This document shows positions 1 to 10,463 of a DNA stretch of 28,390 nucleotides, piece after piece. This stretch comes from Chara braunii. Its lineage: Eukaryota; Streptophyta; Charophyceae; Charales; Characeae. Numbering within the stretch: position 1 is the stretch's first letter; each line of letters starts with the position of its first letter. The position numbers and the translations under genes were made by a program. Below the pieces are notes generated by a model. The model did no database searches and had not been told where the DNA came from. It saw nothing but the letters and a program-made list of their open reading frames with translations. The DNA is taken from assembly GCA_003427395.1 (NCBI GenBank), contig BFEA01000318.1, positions 1,124,315 through 1,152,704 on the forward strand. The letters are read 5' to 3'.

Positions 1-770
1 CGGCTGGAAATTAGGTCCTTCAGATTAATCTGGTCGCCTTGCTGTTTTGCCTAAGACATTGAACTGGGGCTGGAAATGAGGTCCTCCAGACTGATTCAGT
101 CGCCTTGCTCTTTCGCCTAAGATATTGAACCGGGGCTGGAAATGAGCTCCTCCAGACTGATCCGGTCGCCTTGCTGCTTTGCCTAAGACGTTGAACTGGG
201 GCTGGAAATGAGGTCATCCAGACTGATCCGGTCGCTTTGCTGTTTTGCCTAAGACATTGAAGTGGGGTTGGAAATGAGGTCCTCCAGACTGATCCGGTCG
301 CCTTGTTGTTTTGCCTAAGACATTGAACTGGGGCTGGAAATGAGGTCCTCCAGACTAATCCGGTCGCCGTGCTGTTTTGCTTAAGACATTGAACTGGGAC
401 TGGAAATGAGGTCCTCTAGACTGATCCGGCCGCCTTGCTGTTTTACCTAAGACATTGAACTGTGGTTGGAAATGAGGTCCTCCAGACTGATCCGGTCGCC
501 TTTCTGTTTTGCCTAAGACATTGAACTGGGGCTGGAAATGAGGTCCTCGACACTGATATGGTCGCCTTGCTGTTTTGCTCAAGACATTGAACAGAGGCTA
601 GAAATGAAATCCTCCAGACTGATCCGGTCACCTTGCTGTTTTGTCTAAGACATTGAACTGGGGCTGGAAATNAGGTCCTCCAGACTGATCCGGTCGCCTT
701 GCTGTTTTGCCTAAGACATTGAACTAGGGCTAGAAATGAGGTCCTCAAGAATGATCCGGTCGCCTTGCTG
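1..770. repeat. 66-bp tandem repeat array, about 11.7 copies
   Basis: The landmark GAACTGGGGCTGG recurs at 61, 127, 193, 259, 325, 391, 457, 523, 589, 655 and 721, which is an exact 66-base period with substitutions but no length change. The array continues past the left edge of the window and stops abruptly at about 770 (CGCCTTGCTG followed by AGTCAGTCGG). Since 66 is 22 codons, frames stay open across units on both strands, producing repetitive antisense ORFs that I do not regard as genes. One N lies at 672. The array sits directly upstream of LTR-like copy A and could be a satellite or a repeated part of that LTR. Confidence 0.95.
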
Positions 771-1186
771 AGTCAGTCGGTTTTGCTTGTTGATAAAGGT
801 CTGAGTATTCTCTTTGTGAGGATAGTCGAGCCTAGTGTGTTAATGATTGCTTGGGGTTTGACTGAGAACAACCTAGAAAATTAATCAACTAAGTAAGGTA
901 CATGACTAATGTTTTTGTGATTAGAACAAGGGAAAGATGAAAACTTTGGATGAACGAACCTTTGTTTTGGTTCAATGCGTTGTAAACATGACATGCTGGT
1001 TGGCAACGATTTGTCGTTTGTTCAGGCTCTGTCTGTTTTCTTCGTAATAGGGTAGTCTGTTAGTGCTCGCCTTATGCTTGAGCGATAGGTAGGTAGATGT
1101 TCATTTTTGTTTTCGCATTTGTCTTTTCATTTATGATTGTTTTGTAGGGCAATGACTAGCCTCTGTGTTGGTAGAAGTTCCTGGAG
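771..1186. other. Noncoding stretch with short hairpins, upstream of LTR-like copy A
   Basis: I see no coding pattern. Short perfect hairpins include GAACC/GGTTC at 956-973 with an 8-base loop, and AACGA/TCGTT at 1005-1018. The stretch may be the 5' part of the long LTR-like copy A, but I could not place a TG start or a target duplication. Confidence 0.5.
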
Positions 1187-1470
1187 CTTTTTTTCCTTAG
1201 GAGAAATGCTGCCAAAATTTCTCCTAAAAAACTCAAAGCTAGTCAAGTTTCAAAGATGTCAGTCAAGATAAGATATAGTTTAGTCTTTGGAGTTAGCAGG
1301 AATTCTGGGATTCTTCCTTTCTAAAGGAAGTGCTGCCGAAATTTTTACTGAAACCAAAGAGTTCGTTTGTTTTTAGGTATTTTGTGAGTCTCGAGTTTTC
1401 TTTTTAGATTTGGTATAGAAAATATTATGCGAGCAGGTTTCCCTAAAGGAAGTGCTGCCAAAATTTTTGG
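1187..1470 (+). repeat. Triple hairpin-GCTGCC motif, copy A
   Basis: Three copies of GCTGCC followed by A/G and AAATTT lie at 1208, 1332 and 1454, about 122-124 bases apart, each with a hairpin at or just before it. Copy 1 has an 11-bp perfect stem (1197-1207 with 1217-1227) and GCTGCC in its loop. Copy 2 is preceded by a 7-bp stem CTTCCTT/AAGGAAG at 1313-1330. Copy 3 is preceded by TTCC/GGAA at 1439-1451. The same three-part arrangement occurs at 22670-22960. Function unknown. Confidence 0.75.
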
Positions 1471-1487
1471 GATTTTCACATCGTTAC

Positions 1488-1553
1488 CGGGCACTGTTGC
1501 TAAGTAGCCTAAAGTGCGATACGGAGTTGAACTCCGTTAACTCGATAGGCGAT
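1488..1553 (+). other. Nested hairpin in LTR copy A
   Basis: The arm CGGGCA near 1488 can pair with TGCCCG near 1553. Between them is a perfect 6-bp hairpin CGGAGT-TGA-ACTCCG at about 1519-1533. Together they form a closed stem around an inner hairpin, typical of the structures spread through this LTR-like family. Confidence 0.5.
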
Positions 1554-1628
1554 GCCCGTCTTGATCTTTGTGACGAAGGTCATTGATACCCGCGAGTGTT
1601 CTTCGAAGTCTTGAGCTTCATCAACTTC

Positions 1629-1662
1629 TGCTATCAGTTTGATAGCAAGTCGGTTTGCGACT
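1629..1662 (+). other. Two adjacent hairpins conserved in LTR copies A and C
   Basis: TGCTATCA-GTT-TGATAGCA (1629-1647, 8 bp) is followed at once by AGTCG-GTTTG-CGACT (1648-1662, 5 bp). Copy C has TCTGTTATC-ACT-GATAACAGA (23231-23251), then ATCGG-TTG-CCGAT (23251-23263). Copy B keeps the second hairpin as GTCGG/CCGAT at 12586-12601. Positions correspond while both arms differ together. All three are followed by a short TCAAC-containing stretch. Confidence 0.65.
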
Positions 1663-2330
1663 CAACTCCTACCCACCGTGATACCCATGCCCAAATGTCT
1701 GGGACCCTGTAGGCGAACGACATTTCCGTATGAAAGAAAACCTATCCTTGGAACCTCTCTTGAATGGTCATGCAAAAGTTATGTAAAATGGATATGTCGG
1801 GCATACCTTTGTCGAATGAGGGTCGAAAAGGGGCGTGTGGGATATGAACCTGGGAGCAAAGGGGTTGACCACGTTTTGTGGCATTTTGGATGTGAATCTT
1901 CATTGGTTTCATGTATGTGCATGTATGTATGGGAGCGAGGACTCGCTCCTAGATTTGAAAGTGATATGGATGAATGAGTGCAGGGTGTGAGTGACAAGGT
2001 TCAACGATGACTGTGAGAATGACTCTCCCTGATTTCCCCCGAGACTCGCCCTTTTCTTTTCCTATTTTGCTATTGTCGCGCGCATCTAGCAAGCAGGCAG
2101 GAGTAGCCCAGCACAAGGTTTAGCGCTCGACCTTTGATTGAACTTAGACTTAGTTTGGGTATGGCGAATTGCTCCCCAACCCGTGACTACTCTTATGTTT
2201 CTTCCCTCAGGGGAGGGGTGAGCAAATCCCATCTCAAAGGGGTTTTGCTTTTTAAATTATTAGTCGGACGATGGTCCTGAGCCTGGAATTCGAGGTTCTT
2301 GTCCGCGACATCCCAGACTCTCGTCTTACA
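1663..2330. other. Interior of LTR-like copy A, no gene
   Basis: Short ORFs of up to about 112 codons occur on both strands but overlap each other, have no recognisable motif and lie inside a repeat. The only landmark I place is TGAATGGTCATGCAAAAGT at about 1760, matching a TGAATGGTCATCCAAGAAA stretch at about 23365 in copy C. Confidence 0.5.
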
Positions 2331-2546
2331 CAAGGTTTCCCCCTTGAGCCGGACCTGCACCCCTTGCGTATCGTCACTCACTGGCTAAAAAATAGGGATG
2401 CGGCAAGGGCCGAACGGCTTATCCTTCAGCCGTGCAATGTCGTGAAGGAGAAACCCTTCACGATATTTCGCTTTCGACACTTGAGTGTCGTACGCAACCC
2501 CAAAACCCATGCGAGGTTGCGCGGATATGGGTAACGCATGAAGCGT
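2331..2546 (+). other. Cluster of consecutive short hairpins in LTR copy A
   Basis: Six stem-loops follow one another: CAAGG/CCTTG (2331-2346), ACGGCT/AGCCGT (2414-2433), TCGTGAAGG/CCTTCACGA (2440-2463), CGACAC-TTGA-GTGTCG (2475-2490), GCAACC/GGTTGC (2494-2520) and ACGC/GCGT (2534-2546). Copy C has a parallel series at 23784-24047. The CGACAC hairpin is identical there, but the two that follow have different arms and are still self-complementary. Confidence 0.7.
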
Positions 2547-3005
2547 CGCCATGATAGCAGATTAAGTAAGAACACACGACTGAACATTATGGTTCCCATG
2601 GCAGTGACATTCTTTTTATGCAACTTTGCCCGGACCTCACTCAAACACATTGGCAGGTCTCAGTTATGGGTCAGGACGTATGAAAAAGTGACTAGGTTAA
2701 TTTGCTTATCTGAGTTACTTTGTTTTGCCATGTATCGCGTGGTTAAGTTAGGATGTCCTAGTCGACCGACGCTGAATTGCACATTGGAGATCAGCGCCCC
2801 AGCGTAACGGTTCGCATACGGGTCCGAGCTAGGCGTGGACCGCTCGTACCCCCTATGCTACAACATACGAGAAACGCCCTGGGTTGGGCCACCTCCGCGA
2901 TTGCAAGTAAAAGCTTTCGCGAATGGTTCAGTAGCTCGGCGGGGATACGCCCACCCAAAGGATGGTGACAACTCCCGCAGGTGGAGGTAAGTTGTACCTC
3001 GCGAG

Positions 3006-3025
3006 ACCCTGTTCTGTCGTAGGGA
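3006..3025 (+). other. CTGTCGT-loop hairpin, copy A
   Basis: CCCT (3007-3010) pairs with AGGG (3021-3024) around a 10-base loop ending in CTGTCGT. Copies B (13334-13351, CCCC/GGGG) and C (24564-24581, CCCT/AGGG) have the same loop at the same place in the LTR, about 140-170 bases before its end. Confidence 0.65.
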
Positions 3026-3163
3026 CTCGATGGAGGTGTAGTTGGCGCACTCGGCCGGAGTGGCTCCGCCGCTTCTCTTTTCGTGATCCGACTTGCGAAT
3101 TCTGTCAATCCTGCGTGACGCGGCCGGGAAGGTTCCCCCAGCGGGGACCGTGCACTCGACAGG

Positions 3164-3180
3164 TGGCGCCATTGCTGGGG
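3164..3180 (+). promoter_or_regulatory. Retrotransposon primer-binding site (PBS)
   Basis: TGGCGCCATTGCTGGGG begins two bases after the LTR-ending CA. A TGGCGCC start is a common Ty3/gypsy PBS form, complementary to a tRNA 3' end finishing in GGCGCCA. Copy C has TGGCGCCGTTGCCGAG at the same offset. I do not name the tRNA. Confidence 0.75.
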
Positions 3181-3607
3181 ATCTGGGCTGCCTATTGAGG
3201 TCCAGAGTGAACGGACTTGGGTTTAGTGCAGCACGATGATCCAGGCAAAACGACAATTTTTTTTATAGTGTGTTTTTTATTTTTGATGTTGCCCGTTATG
3301 ACCTAACAGAATGTCCCTATGGATCTTGTTAGGCCGAAAGAAAGAGTCTCGTTGTCATAATTAGAGATGCCTTGTATCAAGGTCTGGCGTGATAAGGATA
3401 AATTTGTAAGTGTAACTGTATGGTGCCAGTGATGTGAGGGTCTGTGAATAAGTACTGAAGGTTAAAAGATAAAATAGCAGGGCATAGTTTCCTAAGGTTT
3501 TTTTGAGGTTGGACTGGCTATGAGGGGAAGCTAAAGATTTTAAGGTGATAAGGTTGATCATGTATAAGTGTTGTATATTGACAGGGAACTGATTGTCGAA
3601 GAGCGAG
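3181..3607 (+). other. Untranslated leader with a possible 179-base intron
   Basis: No coding pattern is seen before the gag ATG at 3608. GTAAGT at 3406 and ATTGACAG ending at 3584 form a plausible GT-AG intron 24 bases before that ATG. The leaders before the gag at 13790 and after LTR copy C have similar donor/acceptor pairs. The acceptor tract here is weak, so the intron is tentative. Confidence 0.35.
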
Positions 3608-5641
3608 ATGGAGGACGATGAACTCAATCAGGCCGATGGCGCGGGTCAACGGTCGGTTACGTTGGGACAACTGGTTGCTCTACTGGATGGGCATGCGGTG
3701 ACACGATCTAACATTTTGAAGGTTCAGATCTTCCACTTCAAAGGAGAGAAGGTGTCAGAGTGGCTTGAGTTGCTCGAACAAATTACTGATGAAATGACGG
3801 AGGAAGAGAAATTTTGCCAAATTTTTAAATACGTCTGGTGGGAGATGGGGCCGGAAGTTATGAGGGTAGCAACCAAGGCCGCAGGAAATTGGGGGAATTT
3901 TAAGGCAGAGATGTAAAGGAGATATCAGTTGGGAGATGGACTCCTTACAACGGAGGACTTGGAAAGGCTAGAGAGGTCTGATTTCACAACAGTGGGTGTC
4001 TTCGCGACAGCATTCGAGAAGATGGCGAGGAAGGTTCCAGGGTTGGCCGAGGAGTCCCAATGTGCCATCTTCCTGAGCAACTTCACAGAATGCGAGAGTG
4101 TTTCCCTAACAAGAAGAGGGGTCATAGGGCGGAAGTTGACGTGGAAAACAGTGAAGCAAAGTTTGGCGGATGGGGAGCTGGACCAGGTGCACCAGTTCCA
4201 GAAGAAACAACAACGGCAGAAACGAAAGGCCCGAGTTGTTACTGAAGGAGCAGGTATCAACCTTCAACAACTCATCGCAGATGGAATAGCTAAGTACCAA
4301 GCCGACCAACAGAACGCGGCAGGGAAACAGGTTTTGACAGTGACTCAGCCTCAGGCAAAAACTGTGAAGAAGGTGGTGGAGCAGGTGGAAGACGATGATG
4401 ACGATGAAGAAGAAGAACCGGTAAAGATGACAAAAAGTCAGTGAAAGGCGAGGAACCAGGCTTTAGGTGGTCAAGGTTCGGGGGAAAATACAGAAGTACA
4501 AGTCGTCGCGCCAGCCCAAGTAAATGTCAATCAGGCAAATACGAGTGCAGCGCCACCACAGGGACCAGCGCCGGTTGGACCTTGGCCAGGGGCCATTCCT
4601 CCTATTTGACCGGGGTATAGTCCATATGGCCCATGGCCATTTTACAACCAAACCGGGTCGCCTGCGGGAGGACAGACTGCACATACTGCAGGAGGGTACC
4701 CCAATGCGCCAGCTCAAGGAGTGAACTGGCAAGTGGGGGGGCCAACAACAGCAGCCGACACCTCCACCACAGATCGACCAACCCGGTCAAGCGACGGGTC
4801 AAGGACGAGGTAAAAACCAGGGAGGTAATGGACAAAGCAGTCAAGGTCGAGGCAATGGAGGCCGCGGACGGGGTTACGGTAATGGTGAATAAGGCGGTCA
4901 AGGGGGCGGACGTGGAGGCAATTGAAATGGGCAAGGCGTGAATGATATGCCAAGGTTCAATTGGAGAAATGTCATTTGCCATCATTGCGCACTAAAAGGG
5001 CATACCTTCAGGTTTTGCCAAATTCGGAAAGTAGATGAGGAAAATGGTCTTATCTCGACGAACATGGACGGGGATGTCTATGATATGTATGGGAAATACA
5101 TTGACCCCAAGATAGCAGGTGGTATGCGAAAGGAGGCATAACGTCGTGCCGAACTAGCTCCGCCACCACCGACCACGTTTCGACTCTGGCAAGAGGAGAT
5201 GTTAGGTCAACGATAAAGGCGGAAGAACTGACCAATAGTGAGAAGATGCAGAGGTTGAATTTGAAAATGAGGTCCATTTGCGAAGGGGTGGCGAAGCCGA
5301 TGGTTTATTTACTAGGCTCAGAGACGGGGCCATCGAGTGTCAAACCGGCTTGTCAGACCTTGGTATCAACCCCGCGATCTGGCATTACATTTCGACCTCC
5401 TCGAGAGCAACCCACATTCCCGCAAGCAATATGCACGAGGAGTAAGAAAGGAGATCCCAGTAGAAGTCAGGAACCTCTAACCGAAAATCAGTCACGAGAG
5501 AAGGAGTCAATTATCAACGTGGGGGACGAAAGCAAGGAGGATGAGGAAGATGAACGGCTAAGAAAAGAAGAGGAAGAGCAAGCTGCTCAATGTGCAAAGA
5601 AGCGGAAGCCGGAAGATAGGCCAGAAAGAGCGGCAAAATGA
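3608..5641 (+). pseudogene. Ty3/gypsy gag, broken by stops and frameshifts
   Basis: This is a capsid/nucleocapsid polyprotein gene of an LTR retrotransposon. The first ATG I trust is at 3608. The capsid-like part includes FHFKGEKVSEWLELLEQ and a conserved tryptophan before the first break. In-frame stops lie at 3914 (TAA), 4442 (TGA) and 4607 (TGA). A frameshift falls at the G7 run 4735-4741, then stops at about 4884, 4925 and 5139, and a return to the first frame near 5200. After a Pro/Gly/Gln-rich linker and a Gly/Arg-rich tract comes a CCHC zinc knuckle (CHHCALKGHTFRFC, about 4978-5020), which binds RNA in this family. An acidic E/K-rich segment (about 5520-5640) leads to protease, with a TGA at 5639. 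It cannot make a full protein. Confidence 0.85.
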
Positions 5642-6597
5642 TACCGCTCGCAAAAGCAAAAATATGCGGTACCATTCAATTTGGAAGATGGTCTGGATAT
5701 TGAAGCCTTGGTTGATAGGCTTCTGAAAGGGCATAATAATCTGCTTAACTTAAAGGATATCCTGACCTCTGCGCCTAAGCTTAGAGAAGGATTCAAAACG
5801 TGGCTCTCTCGTCGAAGGGTGGCGAGCGTACGACTAGGAGATCTCATCCCTGTCGAGGCTCATTGGGCGGTTCCAGGGACGAAAATGGATTGGAAATCGG
5901 TCGGGACTGGGAGTGTGAACCTGAGTATAAAGGGTAAGCCGTGTAGCGGGATGCTGGATACAGGAGCGGAGATGAATATCATCAAGGAATCTGACGCACT
6001 CCGCTTAGGAATGAACATTGATCGAATGGACTCGGGTTTTCTCTATGGCGCAAGTAGGAAGACTCCTTTTACTGGGACGATCTCGAACGTGGTGATTGAA
6101 ATCGGGAAAGTGAAGGTGCGGTCCCGCTTCTTTGTTATGCCCGATTTGGATAATCCTCTTCTGCTGGGAAGGTCATTCCTTTGCCACACTGAATCAATGA
6201 TACTTAACAAGCATGACAGTACAATGTACGTCATCCTAAGCGATCCAGTTTGTGGCAACTACGAGATCATCAATACAGGGCCTCGTAGCATGAGGAACAG
6301 GCCAAACCCATGTTCCTTTACCTTTGAGGAATCGGAAGGGGAGAGGAGGAGATTAACGGGGGAGGATGAAGAGGAGTGTGAGCGTACTGGCGAGATGTGT
6401 TTAAGCCTAACGAGCATCAACGATGCTATGGAGATAGTGTCGTCATATGGGATGGCAGATCTCATTGCCGTATAGGCTTTGAGAGAGACAATAGTGGAAG
6501 ATTCCGGCGAGGGAGAAGTGGAGCTCGTGTATCGGTTGCCGACAAGGACAGGAGAGCTAGGGGTACCCCAGAGCCGTGTTGCAAGTCAGTTTTTTTT
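5642..6597 (+). pseudogene. Retroviral-type aspartic protease region
   Basis: This is in the same frame as the end of gag, so gag-pro was probably one polyprotein. The catalytic motif LDTGAE (Asp codon at 5957) and a downstream LLLGRSFL strand (about 6156) mark a retropepsin fold that cleaves the polyprotein. A TAG at 6473 interrupts the frame, yet coding-like sequence continues to the T8 run at 6590-6597, where the frame changes into the reverse transcriptase frame. Active-site residues look intact but the gene is broken on both sides. Confidence 0.85.
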
Positions 6598-7952
6598 AGG
6601 GGTGGGATCAAGCAGGGCTCCAAAAGGAAGTACAAGCGCGTAAATGAGAAGAGTCACCCCGTTCCTGTTCTCATAACTGCGAAAGAAGAGTTCTACTATG
6701 AGCAGGAACGTGAACTGATACGACAAATGAAGGAGGATGCAGAACATGGGCCGTGCCGTATCAATGAGAGGACCGAGAGAGACCTGATAATAGGAGAGTC
6801 AGGACTCCTTACGCCACAAAAAAAAACTCTTATGGTAGAGGTAATGAAAGAGCGGCATTGCGCATATGCGTTTGACGATGATGAGCGTGGGCGACTCGAT
6901 GTGGATAGAGTTCCAATGATTCGGATCTACACTGTGCCTCATGTGCCATGGATCTTGAGAGGGTCACGCTATTCCAATCCGGCAGAGGAACGGAGAGTAG
7001 TCGACTACCTGGATGACAAGATTCATTCTCATGTAGACGACTACTCAAGTGGGCCTTACGCATCACTATGGTTCTGCTTTATCAAGTCGAACGGTACCCT
7101 GAGGTGGGTACAGGACCTTCAACGCCTGAATGAAGTAACGATACGAGATGCGGGAGGTTTGCCAAACGCAGATGCGCTGTCAGAATTTTGTGTCGGCAGA
7201 CCCATCATTTCCTTGATAGACCTGTACTCAGGGTACGATCAATTCCCGGTGTATCCACTTGATAGGCCTATGACGGCGATGCATACACCACAGGGGCTGA
7301 TCCATATGAATGTGGCGCCACAAGGTTGGACGAATGTTGTAGCAATAGTGCAAAGGCATATGGTTCGCGTTATGCAGACGGTTAGTCCACATCTTACACA
7401 ACCATACATTAATGATTTGGTCGTGAAAGGGCGGAAGAAGAAGAATGAGACAGAGGTTATGCCTGGGGTAAGGAAATTCGTCTGGGATCATATACAAGAT
7501 ATTGCTTGGATTCTTGACATTCTGAAGGATTACAACATTACCACAAGCGGACTAAAGTCGAGACACTATATGCGGGAGACGACCATATTAGGCTTCGTAC
7601 GTAACGAGAACGGTCGTCGCTCTGACATCAAGAAGACTAACAAGATACTCGAATGGCCGGTGTCATTCGAATCTGTTAGTGAAATTCGTAGCTTCCTGGG
7701 GATATGTGGTTTTTGGCGAGTTTTCGTCAAAAACTTCGTTGAGAAGACAGAGAAGTTGAGGAAGTTTGTGAGGAAGGATCAAGAATGGGAATGGGATGAG
7801 AAGCAGGAAGGAGTGGTAAGTGGTTTAAAAAGGGAGTTCAGAGAAGGTGGTCTAGTGTTGGGAGTTCCTGACTTCGAAGCAACGCAAAAACATCCTTTCA
7901 TCGTGGAGACTGATGCAGGGCCTACAGCCTTGGGCGGCATTCTGATCCAAGC
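6598..7952 (+). pseudogene. Reverse transcriptase and start of RNase H
   Basis: This is a long open frame holding the RT palm and fingers: LWFCFIKSNGTLRWVQDLQR (about 7066), then SLIDLYSGYDQ (about 7210, first catalytic Asp kept), PQG (7321) and YINDLVVKG (7405). The last normally reads YxDD. Codon 7411-7413 is AAT (Asn) instead of Asp, so the polymerase would be inactive. The thumb/connection follows (IRSFLGICGFWRVFVKNF, about 7684). RNase H starts with FIVETDAGPTALGGILIQ (about 7897), keeping a catalytic Asp, and is cut by the insertion at 7953. The domain style resembles Ty3/gypsy lineages also common in fungi. Confidence 0.9.
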
Positions 7953-8412
7953 CACAAGCGGTTATCGGGTAGCTAAAAATCCGGGAATGAAAATTCTGAA
8001 GTGAGAGTTTTTGGCAGTCTGAAAATCCTGAATGGTCCTGAAGTGGTGAAAGGTCTGAAGACCCTGAAAACCACCTCTTTAGGCATGCAGCATCCTGAAA
8101 TGGTTAAGTGAGAGTTTTGGGCAGTCTGAAAATCCTGAATGGTCCTGAAGTGGTGAAAGGTCCGAAGACCATGAAAATCACCCTTCACCAGTTGAGGATG
8201 TAGCCTGCCTAAACAGGTGGTTTTTAGGGTCTTCAGAGTTTTCACCACTTCAGGACCATTCATGATTTTCAAACCTGGATGGTTCTGAAGTGGTGAAAGG
8301 TCCGAAGACCCTGAAAACCACCTGTTTAGGCAGGCTGCATTCTGAAATGGTAAAGGGTGTCCTGAAGTGGTGATGAAAAATACGACTGTTGTTAACCTTC
8401 TATCATCCAAGC
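7945..8412. mobile_element. 452-bp foldback MITE with 8-bp target duplication, inserted in RNase H
   Basis: ATCCAAGC is present at 7945-7952 and again at 8405-8412. Removing 7953-8404 plus one repeat rejoins RNase H, since the residues before (ILIQA) and after (ADVNGEE) are continuous across the duplication. Inside are a direct repeat of about 107 bases (units starting near 7999 and 8106, GTGAGAGTTTT, CAGTCTGAAAATCCTGAATG) and a palindrome at 8203-8335, with arms ending in GCCTGCCTAAACAGGTGG and its complement. There is no transposase. Terminal inverted repeats are weak (about 7 of 13 bases). The 8-base duplication fits hAT-type mobilisation, which is inference. Confidence 0.9.
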
Positions 8413-9020
8413 TGATGTAAATGGCGAGGAGAGACCATTGAGGTTCAAGAGTCAAACCTTGAATGGCACTGAGAGAAACTACTCACAGTTCAAGCGGAAG
8501 ACACTTGCAGTTCTCCACTGTCTAAGGGTGTTCCGCAACTACCTTTTCGGAAGGAGGTTTGTGCTGAGAGTGGATCCGACCGCATTGGCCGGCTCTTTGA
8601 AGAACTATGCACCATCAGACCCAACCATTGCCAGGTGACTCACGTATGTGTGGATGTTTGACTTTGAGTTGGAACGCATACCTGGGAATAAGAATCGCGT
8701 TAACGAGCTTAGCCGGATCAATTGGGATAAGTCTGGCAATGGAGCTAATGAGGATATACCTCCGGTAGATGTATTCCTCGATGAGGAGGAGGTTGTGAAG
8801 CTCCATATCAATGCGCATGCCGTTGGGGTCAGTGGAGTTATTGTGCAAGGGCAGTCTGGTTTTCTTGCTCCTGCAGGGTACGTGAAGCGAGCGGATATAG
8901 TCCTCAAGGACTTCGTGGAGGAGGATCCTTGGGGAGGGAAGGAGGTTGAGTGGATGGCAAAGTTTGCATTGACTGAGACCTTCCAGTTAGAAGAAGATCC
9001 GTTGGCCATTGAAAGTGGAG
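8413..9020 (+). pseudogene. RNase H remainder and linker to integrase
   Basis: After the insertion the element resumes in another frame. SQTLNGTERNYSQFKRKTLA (about 8450) and an HCLRVFRNYLFGRRFVLRVD region (about 8516) match the second half of RNase H. A TGA at 8636-8638 replaces what is normally a Trp in the motif just before LTYVWMFDFELERIPGNKN, and sequence continues in frame through ELSRINWD. An acidic linker runs to about 9020, where the frame shifts again. The stop fits a TGG to TGA transition. Confidence 0.85.
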
Positions 9021-10463
9021 CTCACTCGACACTCACGCGAAGTATGTGGCGGATGTCAGTTTCCTCGTCAACTCAATTGTCCAAATACACGAGGATGGAG
9101 AAGGGAGTGGAGACCCTATGAGAGATATGGAAGAGAACGAGTTCGAGGAAGGAGAGATAACGAAGGTTTTTTGCGCAGATGAGTACGATGGCGTATACCT
9201 TGAATTAGGTTTGCTTCTCTCATGTGAGATCAGAGAGAGAGAAGCAACTAAGAAGGTACTCGAGATGCGACCTCGCTTTTTAGTCCGGGATGGACACCTT
9301 TTCATCGAAAAGGAGGTTGGCAACCCGAGGAGGGTGATCTGCGGCCGAAATTGTCACATAAACGTTATAGCCGCACTTCATAACGGACGCGCAGGTGGTC
9401 ATAGAGCGTTCGCCTTGACATATGTAAAGGTGCGAGAGTTTTACTACTGGGAAGGAATGAGTGAGATGATTCGCAAGTATTGCGAGTCATGTATTCCATG
9501 TCAAATCAGGGCATCGACTATGTACAAGGAGCCATTGCACCCACGGATTGTACGTGATGCAGGGGCAGTGGTTCATCTGGACCTATTGGCAATGCCTCAG
9601 GGTGTGGACGGCTACAACTACATCTTCGACGCGCGGGACAATCTTACGGGGTTTGTCAATGGGCGAGCATTCGCATCAGGACGGGCGAAACATTGGTTTT
9701 GTGCATCTCTGAATATTTCCTTAGATATCCTTTCGTAGTGGAATTCGTGACGGACAGGAGGTCAGAGTTCACTTGTGGAGAAGTGCGAACCTTGTTGCAG
9801 GAGTATGGCGTACAAGCCAGCTACACGACTAGGCCACATCCGCAGGCAAATGCTCCAGTTGAGAGAGGGCATACCACCATCACGAATCTACTAGTGAAAT
9901 GGACGAACGACAGGGAGAATCAGTGGCCTAGGTATCTGCGCACAACATTCTTCGTATAAAATATTACGATTAAGAGATCCACGAAGTACGCACCAGCAAC
10001 GCTATGGTATGGAAGGCATGCCACACTCCTGATAGAGAGCTTTCTGAAGACATGGAGGAGGCAGGATATGGAAAGCACCTTGTCCTTCGAGGAATTACTG
10101 GGTTTGCGGGCCAGAAAAGTTGGCATCGCAGAAGAGAGGATCCAGGAAGCGGCAGATCAGGTAACCGACAGTCGGCTAGAGGATAAGGAGAGGTGGGATC
10201 TCCTCCTACGAGTCAGGAAGGAGCCATTGGAAGTTGACGATGTGGTGCTATTGTACGACTCATCGCTAGAAAAGTAGTGGTCGTGCAAATTGGACAAGCG
10301 GTGGTTAGGCCCGTATTGCATTAGACGGTGTGAACAACATGGAGCGTATAAAATTGAGGAGCTTAATTGCACGCCGTGGAGAGATTGGGTCTCCGGTACG
10401 AAACTGAAAAAGTTCAGAGCGCGGTGTTGGATCAAACACCCTTACAAGGGTATTTGCTCATGA
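9021..10463 (+). pseudogene. Ty3/gypsy integrase (HHCC, D,D-35-E, GPY/F)
   Basis: The zinc-binding domain runs from LHNGRAGGHRAF (about 9375) to YCESCIPCQ (about 9478), with His-x6-His and Cys-x2-Cys. The catalytic core keeps the first Asp in VVHLDLLAMP (about 9570). After a frameshift near 9690-9735 it keeps the second Asp in EFVTDRRSEF (about 9745) and a Glu in APVERGHTT exactly 35 residues later. Stops lie at 9957 (TAA) and 10275 (TAG), but the frame continues into a C-terminal GPY/F module (KLDKRWLGPYCI, about 10287) and ends at 10461-10463. Catalytic residues are present. Two stops and frameshifts make it a pseudogene. Confidence 0.9.
10433..10456 (+). repeat. ACCCTTACAAGGGTAT hairpin, copy 1 of 3
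   Basis: CAAA-C-ACCCTT-AC-AAGGGT-A-TTTG folds on itself at the very end of integrase. Close copies occur at 16789-16814 and 17479-17504. In the third the outer arms have changed together (GCAAA/TTTGC versus GCGAAT/ATCCGC, one mismatch). It may be a mobile palindrome or a structure marking the 3' part of these elements. Confidence 0.7.

Larger units (their letters stand above)
1187..3161 (+). mobile_element. Long LTR-like repeat, copy A (5' boundary unknown)
   Basis: The segment shares ordered landmarks with the region 22640-24731. These are three GCTGCC-AAATTT motifs, paired hairpins at 1629-1662, a CGACAC-TTGA-GTGTCG hairpin at 2475, the CCTAGTCGACCGACG stretch at about 2757, and CCCCCTATGCTACAAC then GAGAAACGCCC near 2850-2880. 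It ends in GACA at 3158-3161, then a two-base spacer and a primer-binding-like sequence. That is the usual LTR/PBS junction. It precedes gag in the same orientation, so it is probably the 5' LTR of the element at 3164-10463. No matching 3' LTR adjoins the end of integrase. The 5' end is a guess. Confidence 0.7.
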